From an uncultured Sphingorhabdus sp. (GTDB taxonomy: Bacteria; Pseudomonadota; Alphaproteobacteria; Sphingomonadales; Sphingomonadaceae), in NCBI GenBank assembly GCA_947501885.1, contig CANMXN010000002.1:248001-312000 (forward strand): a DNA stretch of 64,000 nucleotides, given 5' to 3'. Every line of letters begins with the position of its first letter. The stretch's first letter is position 1. The notes beneath the pieces are model-generated. The model saw nothing but the letters and a program-made list of their open reading frames with translations, searched no databases and was not told the origin of the DNA. The translations under genes were made by a program, and so were the position numbers. This document shows positions 46,036-56,774 of this stretch, piece by piece.

Positions 46036-48909
46036 TTAGCTTTGAGGTTTGACGGGATTCCCAAAAATATCAAGCAATATAACATCGCCCTTGCCTTGTT
46101 CTTTAGCAAAAGATTCCACTTCACTATATTGAGTTTCTTTATCACCAACGATCAAATAGATCATTTCACTTTCTTGCAAATATTTGTTTGCAATGCCGCG
46201 AAAATCATCCGTGGTCATAGCCAATAATTCTTGCTGCTCTTTTTCAATATAATCTTTATTTTTCCCATATTCGCTAATGTTCCGTAAAATACCACGTTTT
46301 GCTCCAAGGCTTTCAAACGCGCGGGTATTTTCTTTCAACAGTTTTTGACGGGTAATTTCGGCATCTTCATCGGAAAATACAGTGCCATAATTTGCTAACA
46401 TATCTCTAATAATATCAAGCGAAGCTTTTGTTGCATTAGCCCTGACGCTGGTTGAGACAGCAAAAATTTGTGCTGCCTTTCCTCTCGTTACACCTGAGAA
46501 GGCGCCATAAGTATATCCTTTTTCAATTCGCAGCGTTTGCGATAGATTACCGCTAATACCGCCGCCCAATTTATCATTGGTATAATCAATTTTGTTGAAA
46601 TCCCTATTAATTGTTCCTGGGACCAATTTTCCTATACGCAGCACGCTTTGTTTACTACCTGGTACGTCAATAAAATAAATTTTGGCATTGAGGTTCGCAC
46701 TTGGTTGTACAAGTTCAATAGTATCCGAGTTTGGCTTAAAAACATTGGCAAGTTTAGCAAAACTACTTTGCGCCCTAGTCCGATTAATAGCACCACTAAT
46801 ATGAAAACGCGGTTTGCTATGTAACAAGGCAGCATGACGGCTTTTCATATCCTCTAATGTAAGCGATGACACACTATCTTCACTACCCGCTACAGTTTGA
46901 CCAAGAGGGTTATTATGACCATAGATCAATTTATTAAATATCTGACGAGAGATGGTGCCACTATTCGCTTGACCACCCTTTATACCCGTTAAAACAGCAG
47001 ACTTTTCACGCTCAAAGCTATCTTGCATAAACCGCGGCCTTGTTAACATTTCACCAACAAGCTGCACCGAGGCTTCAAAGTTTTTAGCTGGTACTGTAAC
47101 GCTAATGATTGTGTCTTCATCATCAACAAAAGCATTAATACCTGCACCAATCAAACCAATAGCCTGTTCTAACTGCGCCGATGTTTTGCTTGCTGTGCCT
47201 TCATTCAGGAGGCGTGCCAATAAATTAGCTCCACCTTTTTGAGACAAGTCTTCACCATGATTATTGGTAGCAATAGTGATATCATAATTGACCAATGGTA
47301 TTTCATTATTCTCTATGCCCAATATAGGAATATCATTAGCAAGAATACTCTCCCAAATGTTCGGGCTTTTTATGAGCGGCAGCTCACCAAATGGCGGTTC
47401 GCTACGATCATATTTACTTGGCGTTTTCTCAAACTGAGCAACAGCACCTGCACTAACCTCTTCGCTTGCAACTCCTGATTTAACCTCTTCAATCCAAACA
47501 GTAGCAAGCTGTGCATTAGACACAGCCAATTCTTTTTTTCCTTTTGGAACAAAGCTCGTAATTATAGAATTTTTGCCTTTTATATATTGATTATAAACAC
47601 GTATTATATCAGCCCTACTAACAGCATTAATTCGCTCAACAGATGTTACCGTATCAACAGGATCTTTGGCAAATTCATTACCCGTAGCAAGCGCACGCCC
47701 TTTGCCTAGAACAGTCCCCAATTGATTATAAACAATAGTTTCTTGTTCAGTCTTAATACGTTTCAAATCCGTTCCATCAACACCATTTGTTTCAAAATCT
47801 GTAAATGCTGACATAATAGAAGATTGCACATCATCTAAATCCACACCAGGTCTCGCCCGTACAATGAATGTGAATTCCCCAGCTATTTCTCCGCTATTGT
47901 TAAACGCCGCCACGCGCGGTGCCAATTTATCCGCTTCAACAATTTTTTTATGCAAAGGTGAGTTTTTACTACCTGCAATAATTTGCCCTAAAATATTAAG
48001 TGCTGTTTCATCTTTATGGCCTGCTTCAACTGTGGGGAATGTCATCCGCAATTCAGGGAGCTTTGCAAAACTATCTTCAAAATAAAGATTCTTTGTAGCT
48101 GTTACTGTAACAGGTCTAGGCTCAAGTGATATAATATCTTGGCCTCGTTTAATTTCACCAAACCATCGTTGAACCTTCGCTTTTGTTTCAGCAATATCAA
48201 TATCGCCAGCAATAGATAGCGTTGCATTATTGGGGCCATAATATTTCGCATAAAATTCTTTTAGGTCATCTAATGTCGCCGCTTGTAAATCTGGCAGAGA
48301 GCCAATAACCGACCAATTATAAGGATGCCCTTCGGGATAAAGGGCCTTGCTAATAACTTCACCCGTATAACCATAAGGTGCATTATCAACGCGCTGACGT
48401 TTCTCATTTTTCACCACTTGCTTTTCCCGTTCTAAGGCGGCTGTGGTCACTGTATTGATCATATAGCCAAGGCGGTCGCTATCGATCCATAATATTTTGT
48501 CGAACGCATCTTTGGGGACGACTTCAAAGTAAATGGTGCCATCGCGCCATGTTCCGCCATTACGTTGTCCGCCCCATTCTGGAATAGCTTTACGGTTCCA
48601 ACCACGCGGTACATTCTCACTATCATTAAACGCCATATGTTCAAAGAAATGAGCAAAACCAGTGCGTCCAGGTTTTTCTCTGTTGCTGCCCACATGCACC
48701 ACGGTGGTCATGGCTACTATGGGGTCAGATTTATCGACATGTAAGATAACTTCTAGGCCATTTTCTAATGTGAATTTTTCATAATCAAGCTTAAGATTAC
48801 TGTTACTTTGCGCATCTTGCGCAGAGTTTTGTTGCGCAAAAGAAGGACTATTAAAAGCTAATAAAGAAATGCATGTTGCAGCAGTGGCATATAATAGGGG
48901 CTTGATCAT
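46036..48909 (-). CDS. Secreted M16 zinc peptidase (pitrilysin-like)
   Basis: A 957-residue protein with signal peptide 1-25 (cut after SFA). The zinc motif is HFFEH (H87, E90, H91) in TGFAHFFEHMAFND, and the distal glutamate is in REKQVVKNEKRQ. A second, non-catalytic M16 half follows, as in insulin-degrading enzyme relatives of this length. The start at 48909 is chosen because the signal peptide begins there and AAGGAT precedes it; the frame extends 50 residues upstream without conservation. It degrades peptides in the periplasm; partners are unknown. Confidence 0.92.
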   Translation of the reverse strand: MIKPLLYATAATCISLLAFNSPSFAQQNSAQDAQSNSNLKLDYEKFTLENGLEVILHVDKSDPIVAMTTVVHVGSNREKPGRTGFAHFFEHMAFNDSENVPRGWNRKAIPEWGGQRNGGTWRDGTIYFEVVPKDAFDKILWIDSDRLGYMINTVTTAALEREKQVVKNEKRQRVDNAPYGYTGEVISKALYPEGHPYNWSVIGSLPDLQAATLDDLKEFYAKYYGPNNATLSIAGDIDIAETKAKVQRWFGEIKRGQDIISLEPRPVTVTATKNLYFEDSFAKLPELRMTFPTVEAGHKDETALNILGQIIAGSKNSPLHKKIVEADKLAPRVAAFNNSGEIAGEFTFIVRARPGVDLDDVQSSIMSAFTDFETNGVDGTDLKRIKTEQETIVYNQLGTVLGKGRALATGNEFAKDPVDTVTSVERINAVSRADIIRVYNQYIKGKNSIITSFVPKGKKELAVSNAQLATVWIEEVKSGVASEEVSAGAVAQFEKTPSKYDRSEPPFGELPLIKSPNIWESILANDIPILGIENNEIPLVNYDITIATNNHGEDLSQKGGANLLARLLNEGTASKTSAQLEQAIGLIGAGINAFVDDEDTIISVTVPAKNFEASVQLVGEMLTRPRFMQDSFEREKSAVLTGIKGGQANSGTISRQIFNKLIYGHNNPLGQTVAGSEDSVSSLTLEDMKSRHAALLHSKPRFHISGAINRTRAQSSFAKLANVFKPNSDTIELVQPSANLNAKIYFIDVPGSKQSVLRIGKLVPGTINRDFNKIDYTNDKLGGGISGNLSQTLRIEKGYTYGAFSGVTRGKAAQIFAVSTSVRANATKASLDIIRDMLANYGTVFSDEDAEITRQKLLKENTRAFESLGAKRGILRNISEYGKNKDYIEKEQQELLAMTTDDFRGIANKYLQESEMIYLIVGDKETQYSEVESFAKEQGKGDVILLDIFGNPVKPQS

Positions 48910-49097
48910 AAATAATCCTTTATTGAAATATTCTGACATTATGCGGAATAATAGCACTAAAGAAAAGTATAAATTTCTCGTTGATATCCAGCGAATATAA
49001 TGACGATAATATATTCCAAGAACTTCAAAATGAGGCGTGCACAAAAAACGGGCCATTGTCACCAACAGCCCGCTTTAATATCGTTATGAATTTAAGT

Positions 49098-51707
49098 TTA
49101 GAATTTACCGCGTAATGTCACGCCATAAGTTCTTGGGTTTTGTAGGAATGCTGAACGAGATGTTCCGCGCAGCACAGTGTTAATCGTAACGCCGCGTGTA
49201 TTAACATCAGTTAGATTATTCACAAAGAACTCCAGACCCCATCTTTGGTCTTGCGCACCAATACCTGCACGCATGTTGATTTGAACATTACCATCCTGCA
49301 CGTCAAATGGAACCAATGGTGAAGCCGCAATAGCCGCTTGCAAATTACCGCCCGCTGCTGCAATCGCCGCTGCATTAGGAACGACAGTTGCTTGCGTAGA
49401 TGTTCGGCGATCGCTCTCCATACGCAGTTGCGCATTGTAGAAGAAATTCAGATTAGAGCCGAAATCTTTGCTATAGGTAGCACCTGCAATAGCCACCAAT
49501 TCAGGGGCATTGGTCAGCGAATTACCGCACAATGTTGCAACATTGGGAACATTGGTTTGCGTTCCAGCGCAATCATCAGGATATTCTGCATCGGTATAGG
49601 TCAATGCAGCATTAATGGTGAAATTATCGCTCGGCTGAATGACTGATTCAATTTCAACACCTTTTGACAATGCGCGCGGCACGTTAAAGGTTTGGAATTG
49701 AGCGCCCGTAAATTCAAGAACTTGGAAATCGGTAAATTCTTCATAGAAACCTGCAATGTTCAATGTCACTGCATTATCCAAGAATTTCGCTTTTAGACCA
49801 ACTTCATAGGCATCCACCTCTTCTGATGCGAAACGTGGATCTGCACCACCAACAGCCGCAGTCGAATCCAAGTTAAAGCCGCCCGATTTATAACCATGGG
49901 TAAAGCTCGCATAAACATTGACGGGAACATCTTGGAATTCATAGCCCAACTTCACTGTCCAGATAAGTTCATCATCATTAAATTCATCTGCGCCTGTTCC
50001 GTTAAATGATCTGGGAAGAGGCAGGATTGCAGAAGCTGCCAGGTCCGCTGGAGCAGTAAATGCAAAGCAACCTAGTCCAAAGAGACCATTTCTAAGAGCA
50101 GTAGTTGAACCATCAGGTAGTTCTGGCGGTATCGGCGCAGCCCCAGCTGGTGTGATACCAGCTAGATTGCTCAATATAGCAGGGCAGACATTGTTATTAA
50201 TCGCAGGCTGTGAGAAGCTACCTTCTTTACTCTCATCAGAATAACGCAAACCGAATGTGAAGTCTAAGCCAGTTGTCAATTCAAACGTATTGTGTGTAAA
50301 GATAGAGAAACTCGTGCTATCTTGCGTGAATTGATTGGTATTTGAAATAGTACTTGCGTCTTGACCAGAAAATAATGCCAGAGGGCCAACTACGGAAGGT
50401 GCAGGTCCAACCCCACCGCCAAATAAAGCCCCCGCAAGGAAGTCAAAATCAGCACCCAATGACGCCGTTGTAGTCGAAAAAATATCTTCATTAGAATAGA
50501 ACACACCAACCAACCAGCTCAAACGGTCATCCAAGGCTTCGCCTTGAATACGAAGCTCATGCGTTTGTGTTTGTATCTGAGTATTGAGCAAATCAATATC
50601 AAAAATATCTAGGCCAGAGAAATCACTGTCATAGTTCTCATTTGATTCAAAATCACGATAAGAACCAACATAGAATATATTAGCGCTATCGCCGAGAGGG
50701 ATTTCTAGCTCGCCAGTAATACCCCATTGATCAACATCAACAATAGGAACAAAATTTGACGTTGCAGTTCGATCATCTAATGCGTCTTGAAGACCCGCTG
50801 TATCAAATGGATTGGATGGAACATTTTGTCCAGCTTGACCACCTCTTGGACCAAGTCCAACAAGATTGAAAAAACCAGCATTTTCGATGCTGGCACTCAA
50901 AACCTCCACTGCGACGCAGCAGCTTGATGTGCTTCTCGAATAATCACCAATTAAACGGCCTCTGATACCGCCGGGTGTTTCAAAACCCAATTGGCCACGA
51001 ACCAAGAATTGATCGACATCGTTAGAATCATCGACGAAATTACCAGCACCATCCAACACGTCTACCGTACCATCAGCTCTACGATAGGCACCCGTTAAAC
51101 GTAATGCCAATGTGTCTTCTACAAGCGGAGCGTTGATAGCACCTTGCAAGCTGACCGTATCAAAATTACCATAAGTTGCATTAACGAAACCACCAAACTC
51201 GCTCAAATCTGGGCGAACATTGGTAATGTTAAGCGCACCAGCCGAAGTGTTACGGCCAAACAATGTACCTTGCGGTCCGCGAAGAACCTCAACACGTTCA
51301 ACATCAACAAATTCTGATAGAGCAACGCCAGGGCGTGATTGATAAGCCCCATCAATAAATATACCAACTGCGCTTTCAAAACCAATATTGTTTGATGTTG
51401 TACCAACACCGCGAATACGTAGCACAACAGAACCTGATGCGATTTGCGCGTTGGATGTTGAGAAGCTTGACGAAACCTGCGTAATATTTTGTACGTTCAC
51501 AACGCCCTGTTGTTCAAGCTGTTCCGGGCTAACCGCGGTAACCGCTAGCGGAATATCTTGGACATCTTGCGCACGGCGTGTTGCCGTCACGATGATGATA
51601 TTATCATCATCTTCTTCAGCCGCATCTTGTGATTCTTGCGCATATGCTGGCGCAACAAAGGCAGAGCTGCACATCATTGCAATCATAGCAGATTTCATCA
51701 TTTTCAT
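49098..51707 (-). CDS. TonB-dependent receptor
   Basis: An 869-residue outer-membrane receptor. Signal peptide 1-23 (AYA), acidic stretch, TonB box NIIIVTATRR. The plug includes DIPLAVTAVSPEQLEQQGVV, VLRIRGVGTTSNNIGFESAV and VEVLRGPQGTLFGRNTSAGA; the barrel ends VTLRGKF. It is close in sequence style to the receptor at 38170-40770, so they are probably paralogues. GGGAG precedes the ATG. It follows the ald gene region with a 410-bp upstream spacer rich in TTGC/GCAA palindromes. Ligand unknown. Confidence 0.93.
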   Translation of the reverse strand: MKMMKSAMIAMMCSSAFVAPAYAQESQDAAEEDDDNIIIVTATRRAQDVQDIPLAVTAVSPEQLEQQGVVNVQNITQVSSSFSTSNAQIASGSVVLRIRGVGTTSNNIGFESAVGIFIDGAYQSRPGVALSEFVDVERVEVLRGPQGTLFGRNTSAGALNITNVRPDLSEFGGFVNATYGNFDTVSLQGAINAPLVEDTLALRLTGAYRRADGTVDVLDGAGNFVDDSNDVDQFLVRGQLGFETPGGIRGRLIGDYSRSTSSCCVAVEVLSASIENAGFFNLVGLGPRGGQAGQNVPSNPFDTAGLQDALDDRTATSNFVPIVDVDQWGITGELEIPLGDSANIFYVGSYRDFESNENYDSDFSGLDIFDIDLLNTQIQTQTHELRIQGEALDDRLSWLVGVFYSNEDIFSTTTASLGADFDFLAGALFGGGVGPAPSVVGPLALFSGQDASTISNTNQFTQDSTSFSIFTHNTFELTTGLDFTFGLRYSDESKEGSFSQPAINNNVCPAILSNLAGITPAGAAPIPPELPDGSTTALRNGLFGLGCFAFTAPADLAASAILPLPRSFNGTGADEFNDDELIWTVKLGYEFQDVPVNVYASFTHGYKSGGFNLDSTAAVGGADPRFASEEVDAYEVGLKAKFLDNAVTLNIAGFYEEFTDFQVLEFTGAQFQTFNVPRALSKGVEIESVIQPSDNFTINAALTYTDAEYPDDCAGTQTNVPNVATLCGNSLTNAPELVAIAGATYSKDFGSNLNFFYNAQLRMESDRRTSTQATVVPNAAAIAAAGGNLQAAIAASPLVPFDVQDGNVQINMRAGIGAQDQRWGLEFFVNNLTDVNTRGVTINTVLRGTSRSAFLQNPRTYGVTLRGKF

Positions 51708-52118
51708 ATATGTTCTCCCGTTATTATCCCCATTATGGTCTCTTTTGAACCACTTAATGTGATCGATTTGGTAATAGCATCATTTTAAATGTCAATCCCA
51801 ATGCAATGTAAAATGTAAAATGCGGCGACTGCATTATATAAAACAAACCATTGATTTATAATAATTAAACATTATATCTAGATCAATAATTTGCTCAACT
51901 ATATCTTTAAGCAATTGATTAAAATTCATAGTGGTACTTTATTGCAACATAAAATTTCTAGCTAGTTGGCTATATGTTTGCTGCAAATATGTTGCGTTTT
52001 TGTTGCGCAAAAAATTAATTTATTATTATAGGCACTATTGACAAAAAGAGGATTTATCAAAAAATACGAAGCCTCAAAATAAAGACATGATAGCAATATT
52101 TTTTAACATCATATATAT
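51708..52118. other. Upstream region of the TonB receptor gene
   Basis: No gene is seen. The stretch is AT-rich and contains TTTGCTGCAAA (51977-51987) and TTGCGCAA (52003-52010), two TTGC-centred palindromes about 26 bp apart, and ATTGCAACA near 51940. Such spaced palindromes could bind a LacI- or similar-type regulator, but no family is clear and they lie 270-300 bp from the start codon. Confidence 0.4.
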
Positions 52119-53234
52119 TCAATGAAGTGCCTGATCAGGCGATATATAGTCATAACCCAAATCATCGGCAACGGCCTTATACGTAATTTTACCATCCCAA
52201 ACATTGAGGCCATTGGCCAAATGTATATCACTGTGCAAAGCTTCTTTCCAACCTAAATTAGCCATTCGTAATGTATGCGGTAAAGTTACATTATTAAGCG
52301 CATAGGTACTGGTGCGCGACACAGCACCAGGCATATTGGCCACACAATAATGAACTATATCATCCACTACATAGGTAGGTTCTTCATGCGTAGTAGCTTT
52401 TGCTGTTTCAAAACAGCCACCTTGATCAATAGCCACATCCACCAATACCGAACCAGGTTGCATGGTTGAGAGCATATCACGGGTCACCAGCTTAGGCGCC
52501 GCCGCACCGGGGATTAGCACAGCACCAATCACCAAATCAGCTTGTGCCACACATTCAGCCAAATTTGCACGATTAGAAAAGCGTGTTTTAGCGCTAGCTT
52601 CAAAATATATACCCAATTTTTCAAGTGTTTCTGGTGAGCGGTCCAATATTGTCACATCGGCCCCCAAACCAACGGCCATTTGCGCTGCATTAAAGCCAAC
52701 CACACCGCCTCCAATCACGGTTACCTTAGCTGGGGCAACACCGGGGACACCGCCTAATAAAACGCCGCGCCCACCATGTGCTTTTTCGAGCGCGGTTGCG
52801 CCCGCCTGAATAGACATGCGTCCCGCAACTTGACTCATCGGTTTAAGAAGCGGCAATCCGCCATTATTGTCAGTTACAGTCTCATAAGCAATACAGGTCG
52901 CACCTGATTTGATTAAGTCTTTGGTTTGCTCGGGGTCAGGTGCCAAGTGCAAATAGGTAAAAAGAATTTGATCTCGGCGCAGCATTGCGCGCTCTGATGC
53001 TTGTGGCTCTTTAACCTTTACAATCATATCTGCTTGAGCAAAAATATCAGCAGCATTTGATAATATCTCAGCACCAGCAGCTATATAATGATCATCACTC
53101 GCACCAATCCCCAAGCCTGCACCATTTTCGATTAATACTCTATGACCATTCGCGCTTAATTCATTCGCGCTCTCAGGCGTTAGACCAACTCGATATTCAT
53201 GGTTTTTAATTTCTTTGACGCTGCCAACAATCAT
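52119..53234 (-). CDS. ald: Alanine dehydrogenase
   Basis: A 371-residue NAD-dependent enzyme that reversibly converts alanine to pyruvate and ammonia. N-terminal [20 protein letters not shown] with the substrate arginine, MIVKVKEPQ with the lysine, and the NAD site [20 protein letters not shown] are typical; [17 protein letters not shown] is near the C-terminus. The longer frame to 53351 is rejected because the family starts at MIVGSVKE. It is divergent from an Lrp-family regulator gene, the usual arrangement for alanine-responsive control. Confidence 0.96.
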   Translation of the reverse strand: MIVGSVKEIKNHEYRVGLTPESANELSANGHRVLIENGAGLGIGASDDHYIAAGAEILSNAADIFAQADMIVKVKEPQASERAMLRRDQILFTYLHLAPDPEQTKDLIKSGATCIAYETVTDNNGGLPLLKPMSQVAGRMSIQAGATALEKAHGGRGVLLGGVPGVAPAKVTVIGGGVVGFNAAQMAVGLGADVTILDRSPETLEKLGIYFEASAKTRFSNRANLAECVAQADLVIGAVLIPGAAAPKLVTRDMLSTMQPGSVLVDVAIDQGGCFETAKATTHEEPTYVVDDIVHYCVANMPGAVSRTSTYALNNVTLPHTLRMANLGWKEALHSDIHLANGLNVWDGKITYKAVADDLGYDYISPDQALH

Positions 53235-53408
53235 GGAGAAATACCTTCGTGACAAAATAGGCCTATATGTAGGGGCGCATATAGACCAATATGGGGGAGA
53301 TATTATTATAGTAAGAAAGACACAGAAATAGTTCCTAAATTTTTCTTCCATATGTAACTATTTTAGAATAATATCTTATATATTAACAGTGTAACAGGAT
53401 ATAATTCT

Positions 53409-53876
53409 ATGGATAAGATTGATATCGCCATATGTGAAGCGTTACAAAAAGACTCGCGTATTACCATCGCAGAGCTTGGCGAAATTATAGGCTTAAGCAA
53501 TAGCGCGTGCCATCGCCGCGTACAAAACCTCTCCGACAGCGGTGTTATATCTGGCTTTTCTGCAAGACTTAATCCAACCAAATTAGGTCTTGGTGTACAG
53601 GCTTTTATCGAAATTACACTCAATGATCAAAGCCACCAAAGCATGGACGCCTTCGAAGAAGCATTAGCAAATATGGATGATGTTTTGGAATGTAACCTCA
53701 TATCGGGTAGCGCGGACTATATGCTCAGCGTTGCGGCAAAGTCTCTCAGTGATTATGATGAGATACACCGCAACTATCTCTCTGAATTACCTGGTGTATC
53801 ATCAATGACTACCAAATTTACTATTAGACGTATAAAAGAATGGCAAGGATATAAGGTAAGTCACTTACGGCATTAA
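53409..53876 (+). CDS. Lrp/AsnC-family regulator, likely of ald
   Basis: A 155-residue regulator. The N-terminal helix-turn-helix reads KIDIAICEALQKDSRITIAE, then IGLSNSACHRRVQNLSDSG; the C-terminal ligand-binding (RAM) domain contains VLECNLISGSADYMLSVAA and LPGVSSMTTKFTIR. Divergent orientation to ald across 174 bp suggests that it activates ald in response to alanine, as AldR-type regulators do. A run with ATAGTTCC and AACTATTTTA near 53325-53365 could be part of its site. Confidence 0.92.
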   Translation: MDKIDIAICEALQKDSRITIAELGEIIGLSNSACHRRVQNLSDSGVISGFSARLNPTKLGLGVQAFIEITLNDQSHQSMDAFEEALANMDDVLECNLISGSADYMLSVAAKSLSDYDEIHRNYLSELPGVSSMTTKFTIRRIKEWQGYKVSHLRH

Positions 53877-53938
53877 ATTAATTCTTAGTACGATTCTATA
53901 AGATTGCAGTTCTCATATTTTCATAGTAATATAATTCT

Positions 53939-54970
53939 ATGAAAAATATTATGCCCCCCCTTTTCGCATTGATATTGCTCAGTACCGCAACTGTAACCTA
54001 CGCAGACCCTGCGAGAAAATTAGTTTCTGATACTGTTCAATTACCACCATCTGCAACAGCAATTACACCGCCTATTGATTTCTCACAAAGCGAGCAAATT
54101 TCTATTGGTGAAGATCGCAATGATCGCATGACGGTAGACGTTAATATACCCAGCGAACAAGAGCTATTAACCCGTGATAAAGGGCCGTATAAATTTATTA
54201 TTGATACAGCAGCGCAGCGCACTGTTCTATCCACTGAATTAGCACAAGCATTGCAATTAGAAGTAGAAGAGTCCTTAAATATTACCACACTTTCTGGCAC
54301 ATCAAGCATAGACACGGTCTATGTCCCAAAGCTAACACTAGGTGGTCAAAATAATTTAAATATTATCGCACCGACATTTAAAAAGAATTGGCTTGGTGCT
54401 GATGGAATTTTAGGTCTTGATAGCTTGCAAGATCAACAGGTTTTATTTGATTTTAAAGCAGAAGAAATATCAGTACGCAGCAATCAAAAACGTTTCACTA
54501 AAAGCAATTCACGCGAAATTGTGGTTCGTGCTCGTCGTCGTGATGGGCAGTTAATCTTCACCAATGCAACAATTGATGGCATAAAGGTCAATGTCATTAT
54601 TGATACTGGTAGCGAAGTATCCATTGGTAATTTTGCTCTGCAAAAACGCCTCAGATTACGCGACAATCAGCTGTTAAGTACAACATTAACCGATGTGCAA
54701 GGCAAAAAAGTAGATGCTCAAATTGGTTTGGCCAAAAACTTCCGTTTGGGCCGTGCACGCTTTGCGACCGTACCGCTAGCATTTGCAAATATTGCCACAT
54801 TTGATGTGCTCAAATTAAACAAACGCCCTTCTTTATTTCTGGGTATGGATGCCTTGCGCAAATTTGACCGTATCGCAATCGATTTTGCTGATAGGCGGAT
54901 TTATTTTCTACTACCAGAGAGTGCTGAACGCTTTTATGAAGGCCGCGATACCACAAAAGGTAGAATATAA
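53939..54970 (+). CDS. Retropepsin-like aspartyl protease, two-domain
   Basis: A 343-residue secreted protein with signal peptide 1-22 (cut after TYA). Two aspartyl-protease domains are visible: the first has YKFIIDTAAQRTVLSTELAQ near residues 83-102 and the second NVIIDTGSEVSIGNF near 220-235. The second keeps DTGS, while the first reads DTAA. Each is followed by a hydrophobic-Gly flap-like region (LGADGILGLDSL, LFLGMDAL). Proteins of this sort are common in sphingomonads, substrates unknown. It stands alone after the Lrp gene. Confidence 0.8.
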   Translation: MKNIMPPLFALILLSTATVTYADPARKLVSDTVQLPPSATAITPPIDFSQSEQISIGEDRNDRMTVDVNIPSEQELLTRDKGPYKFIIDTAAQRTVLSTELAQALQLEVEESLNITTLSGTSSIDTVYVPKLTLGGQNNLNIIAPTFKKNWLGADGILGLDSLQDQQVLFDFKAEEISVRSNQKRFTKSNSREIVVRARRRDGQLIFTNATIDGIKVNVIIDTGSEVSIGNFALQKRLRLRDNQLLSTTLTDVQGKKVDAQIGLAKNFRLGRARFATVPLAFANIATFDVLKLNKRPSLFLGMDALRKFDRIAIDFADRRIYFLLPESAERFYEGRDTTKGRI

Positions 54971-55017
54971 GTTTAGGTAATATTTAATGATGGTGCGAAA
55001 TTATCATCATACAGATT

Positions 55018-55668
55018 TTATTGAGCTACAAAAATAATAGCTTCATTACCTTCTTGCCACTTATCATATTTATGCATCACACTGGTAAAAAGGTCACTCT
55101 CTAAATTCATAGCTAACCATGTATGAATATGGGGTATCGATTGCGCATCAAACCATATACGGTCATGATTGGCGAATTGACGAACAAAAGGGAAAATAGC
55201 AATATCAGCTAGACCTATTTTCTCACCAAAAAAACATCCTTTTTTACCAATGATTTTATCCCATTCCATAAGGATAGTAAGCGCTTTGCTGCGCTCAATA
55301 TGTGGGTCTGCATTATCATATCTTACATGATATTTATAGCGATCTAATGCGCTCTTAAACGGGCCATCAGCTTGTTCAATCACGCTATCGGCAGCAGTTT
55401 CATATTTGAGCCAATTCTTCGGATCATTTTGTCCAAGTGCCCAACGCACTATATCAATACTTTGATCAATCACATTACCATCTGGCAAAACCATAACAGG
55501 CACAGTGGCTTTGGCTGATGCCTTAATCATCGCATCGGGTTTATCACGCAATACCACCTCACGCAGCAATACCTTTTGCTGTGCTATCATTAACCCCATA
55601 CGCGCGCGCATCGCATATGGACAACGCCGAAAGCTATAGAGAATAGGTATATCGGCCGTTTCAATCAT
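55018..55668 (-). CDS. Glutathione S-transferase-like protein
   Basis: A 216-residue protein with an N-terminal thioredoxin fold (ILYSFRRCPYAMRARMGLMI, with CPYA) and VPVMVLPDGNVIDQSIDIVR as the glutathione-site loop, then an all-helical C-terminal domain. It resembles bacterial GSTs of the SspA/YncG sort; activity is uncertain. Its start codon overlaps the trhO stop (ATGA), so it is translated from the same message. Confidence 0.85.
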   Translation of the reverse strand: MIETADIPILYSFRRCPYAMRARMGLMIAQQKVLLREVVLRDKPDAMIKASAKATVPVMVLPDGNVIDQSIDIVRWALGQNDPKNWLKYETAADSVIEQADGPFKSALDRYKYHVRYDNADPHIERSKALTILMEWDKIIGKKGCFFGEKIGLADIAIFPFVRQFANHDRIWFDAQSIPHIHTWLAMNLESDLFTSVMHKYDKWQEGNEAIIFVAQ

Positions 55669-56627
55669 ATCTTGCTTGCACCAATATGCACTTCGCCTTT
55701 TTCTGCGGCAATTTCCATCTGTTTTTGCCGCTCTTTATAGCGTCTGCGTTGTTCTTCATTGCGCACATCATAACAATGATGACAACTAATTCCTTCGCTA
55801 TATTCAGCACGCTTAAGCTCATCAGGCGCAAGCGGCATACGGCACGCATGGCATTGAATATAATCACTCAAAGATAGACCATGGCCAACGGCAACACGTT
55901 GGTCAAAAACAAAGCAATCACCTTGGAAACTGCTTTTATCAGCTTCGATATTTTCTAAATATTTTAAAATGCCGCCTTGCAAATGATAAACATCATCAAA
56001 GCCTTGGTCTTTAACATAAGCAGTCGCCTTTTCGCACCTTATGCCGCCCGTACAAAACATGGCTATTTTGGGGTTCTCACCAGCGGCTCTAATCTCCTTG
56101 GCTTTTGAATCGAACCATTTAGGAAAATCACGAAATGTTTTGGTTTCAGGGTTTATCGCATCCTTAAAACTACCAATCGCAACCTCATAATCATTACGAG
56201 TATCAATCACTATTGTAGTGGGATCATCAGTAAGCGCATCCCAATCTTCTGGTTTTACATATTGGCCAGGGTTCACAGCTCCATTAATTTCAGGCACGCC
56301 CATTGTGACAATTTCTTTCTTCAGCCGCACTTTCATGCGGAAAAATGGTTTCTCATCAGCATAAGAATATTTGGCAGTTAATCCTTCAAAGCCATCCCAT
56401 GACTTTATGTAATCCAGCACAGCAGCAATGCCGCTTTCACTTCCTGCAATAGTACCATTCACGCCTTCTTCGGCAAGCAATATCGTACCCATAATATCAT
56501 GGCTCGTACAGAGCGATAAGAGCGCCTCCTTACGCTGTATGTAATCTGGCAATAGCGCAAAATGATAGAGCGCTGCGACGTGATAATGATGAGGTGCTTG
56601 AGCTGTCATATACGTCTCTATAGTCAT
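55665..56627 (-). CDS. trhO: tRNA uridine 5-hydroxylase, rhodanese family
   Basis: A 320-residue protein of the YceA/TrhO family that makes 5-hydroxyuridine at position 34 of tRNAs. An N-terminal acylphosphatase-like domain is followed by a rhodanese domain with the active cysteine C192 in FCTGGIRCEKA, and a C-terminal pair CHACR/CHHCYD that may bind zinc. ATG at 56609 (MTAQAPHH) is an alternative start. The GST gene overlaps its end. Confidence 0.93.
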   Translation of the reverse strand: MTIETYMTAQAPHHYHVAALYHFALLPDYIQRKEALLSLCTSHDIMGTILLAEEGVNGTIAGSESGIAAVLDYIKSWDGFEGLTAKYSYADEKPFFRMKVRLKKEIVTMGVPEINGAVNPGQYVKPEDWDALTDDPTTIVIDTRNDYEVAIGSFKDAINPETKTFRDFPKWFDSKAKEIRAAGENPKIAMFCTGGIRCEKATAYVKDQGFDDVYHLQGGILKYLENIEADKSSFQGDCFVFDQRVAVGHGLSLSDYIQCHACRMPLAPDELKRAEYSEGISCHHCYDVRNEEQRRRYKERQKQMEIAAEKGEVHIGASKI

Positions 56628-56774
56628 GCTGTTATAATTTGGGAATAGTTATCCGTTTCATAACATCTATCAAACATATTCCTTCAGCTTCATGACTATC
56701 ATGCCAAATTGCGGAATATATCTACTCACTAAATTTATGTGGCTTCTTGCGCCATATTCTCGCATAAGAATAAT

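Noticed and set aside
46632-49435. Several 60-100-codon frames opposite or out of frame within the M16 and receptor genes
   Set aside because: They lie wholly inside strongly conserved coding sequence and have no motifs or ribosome sites of their own.
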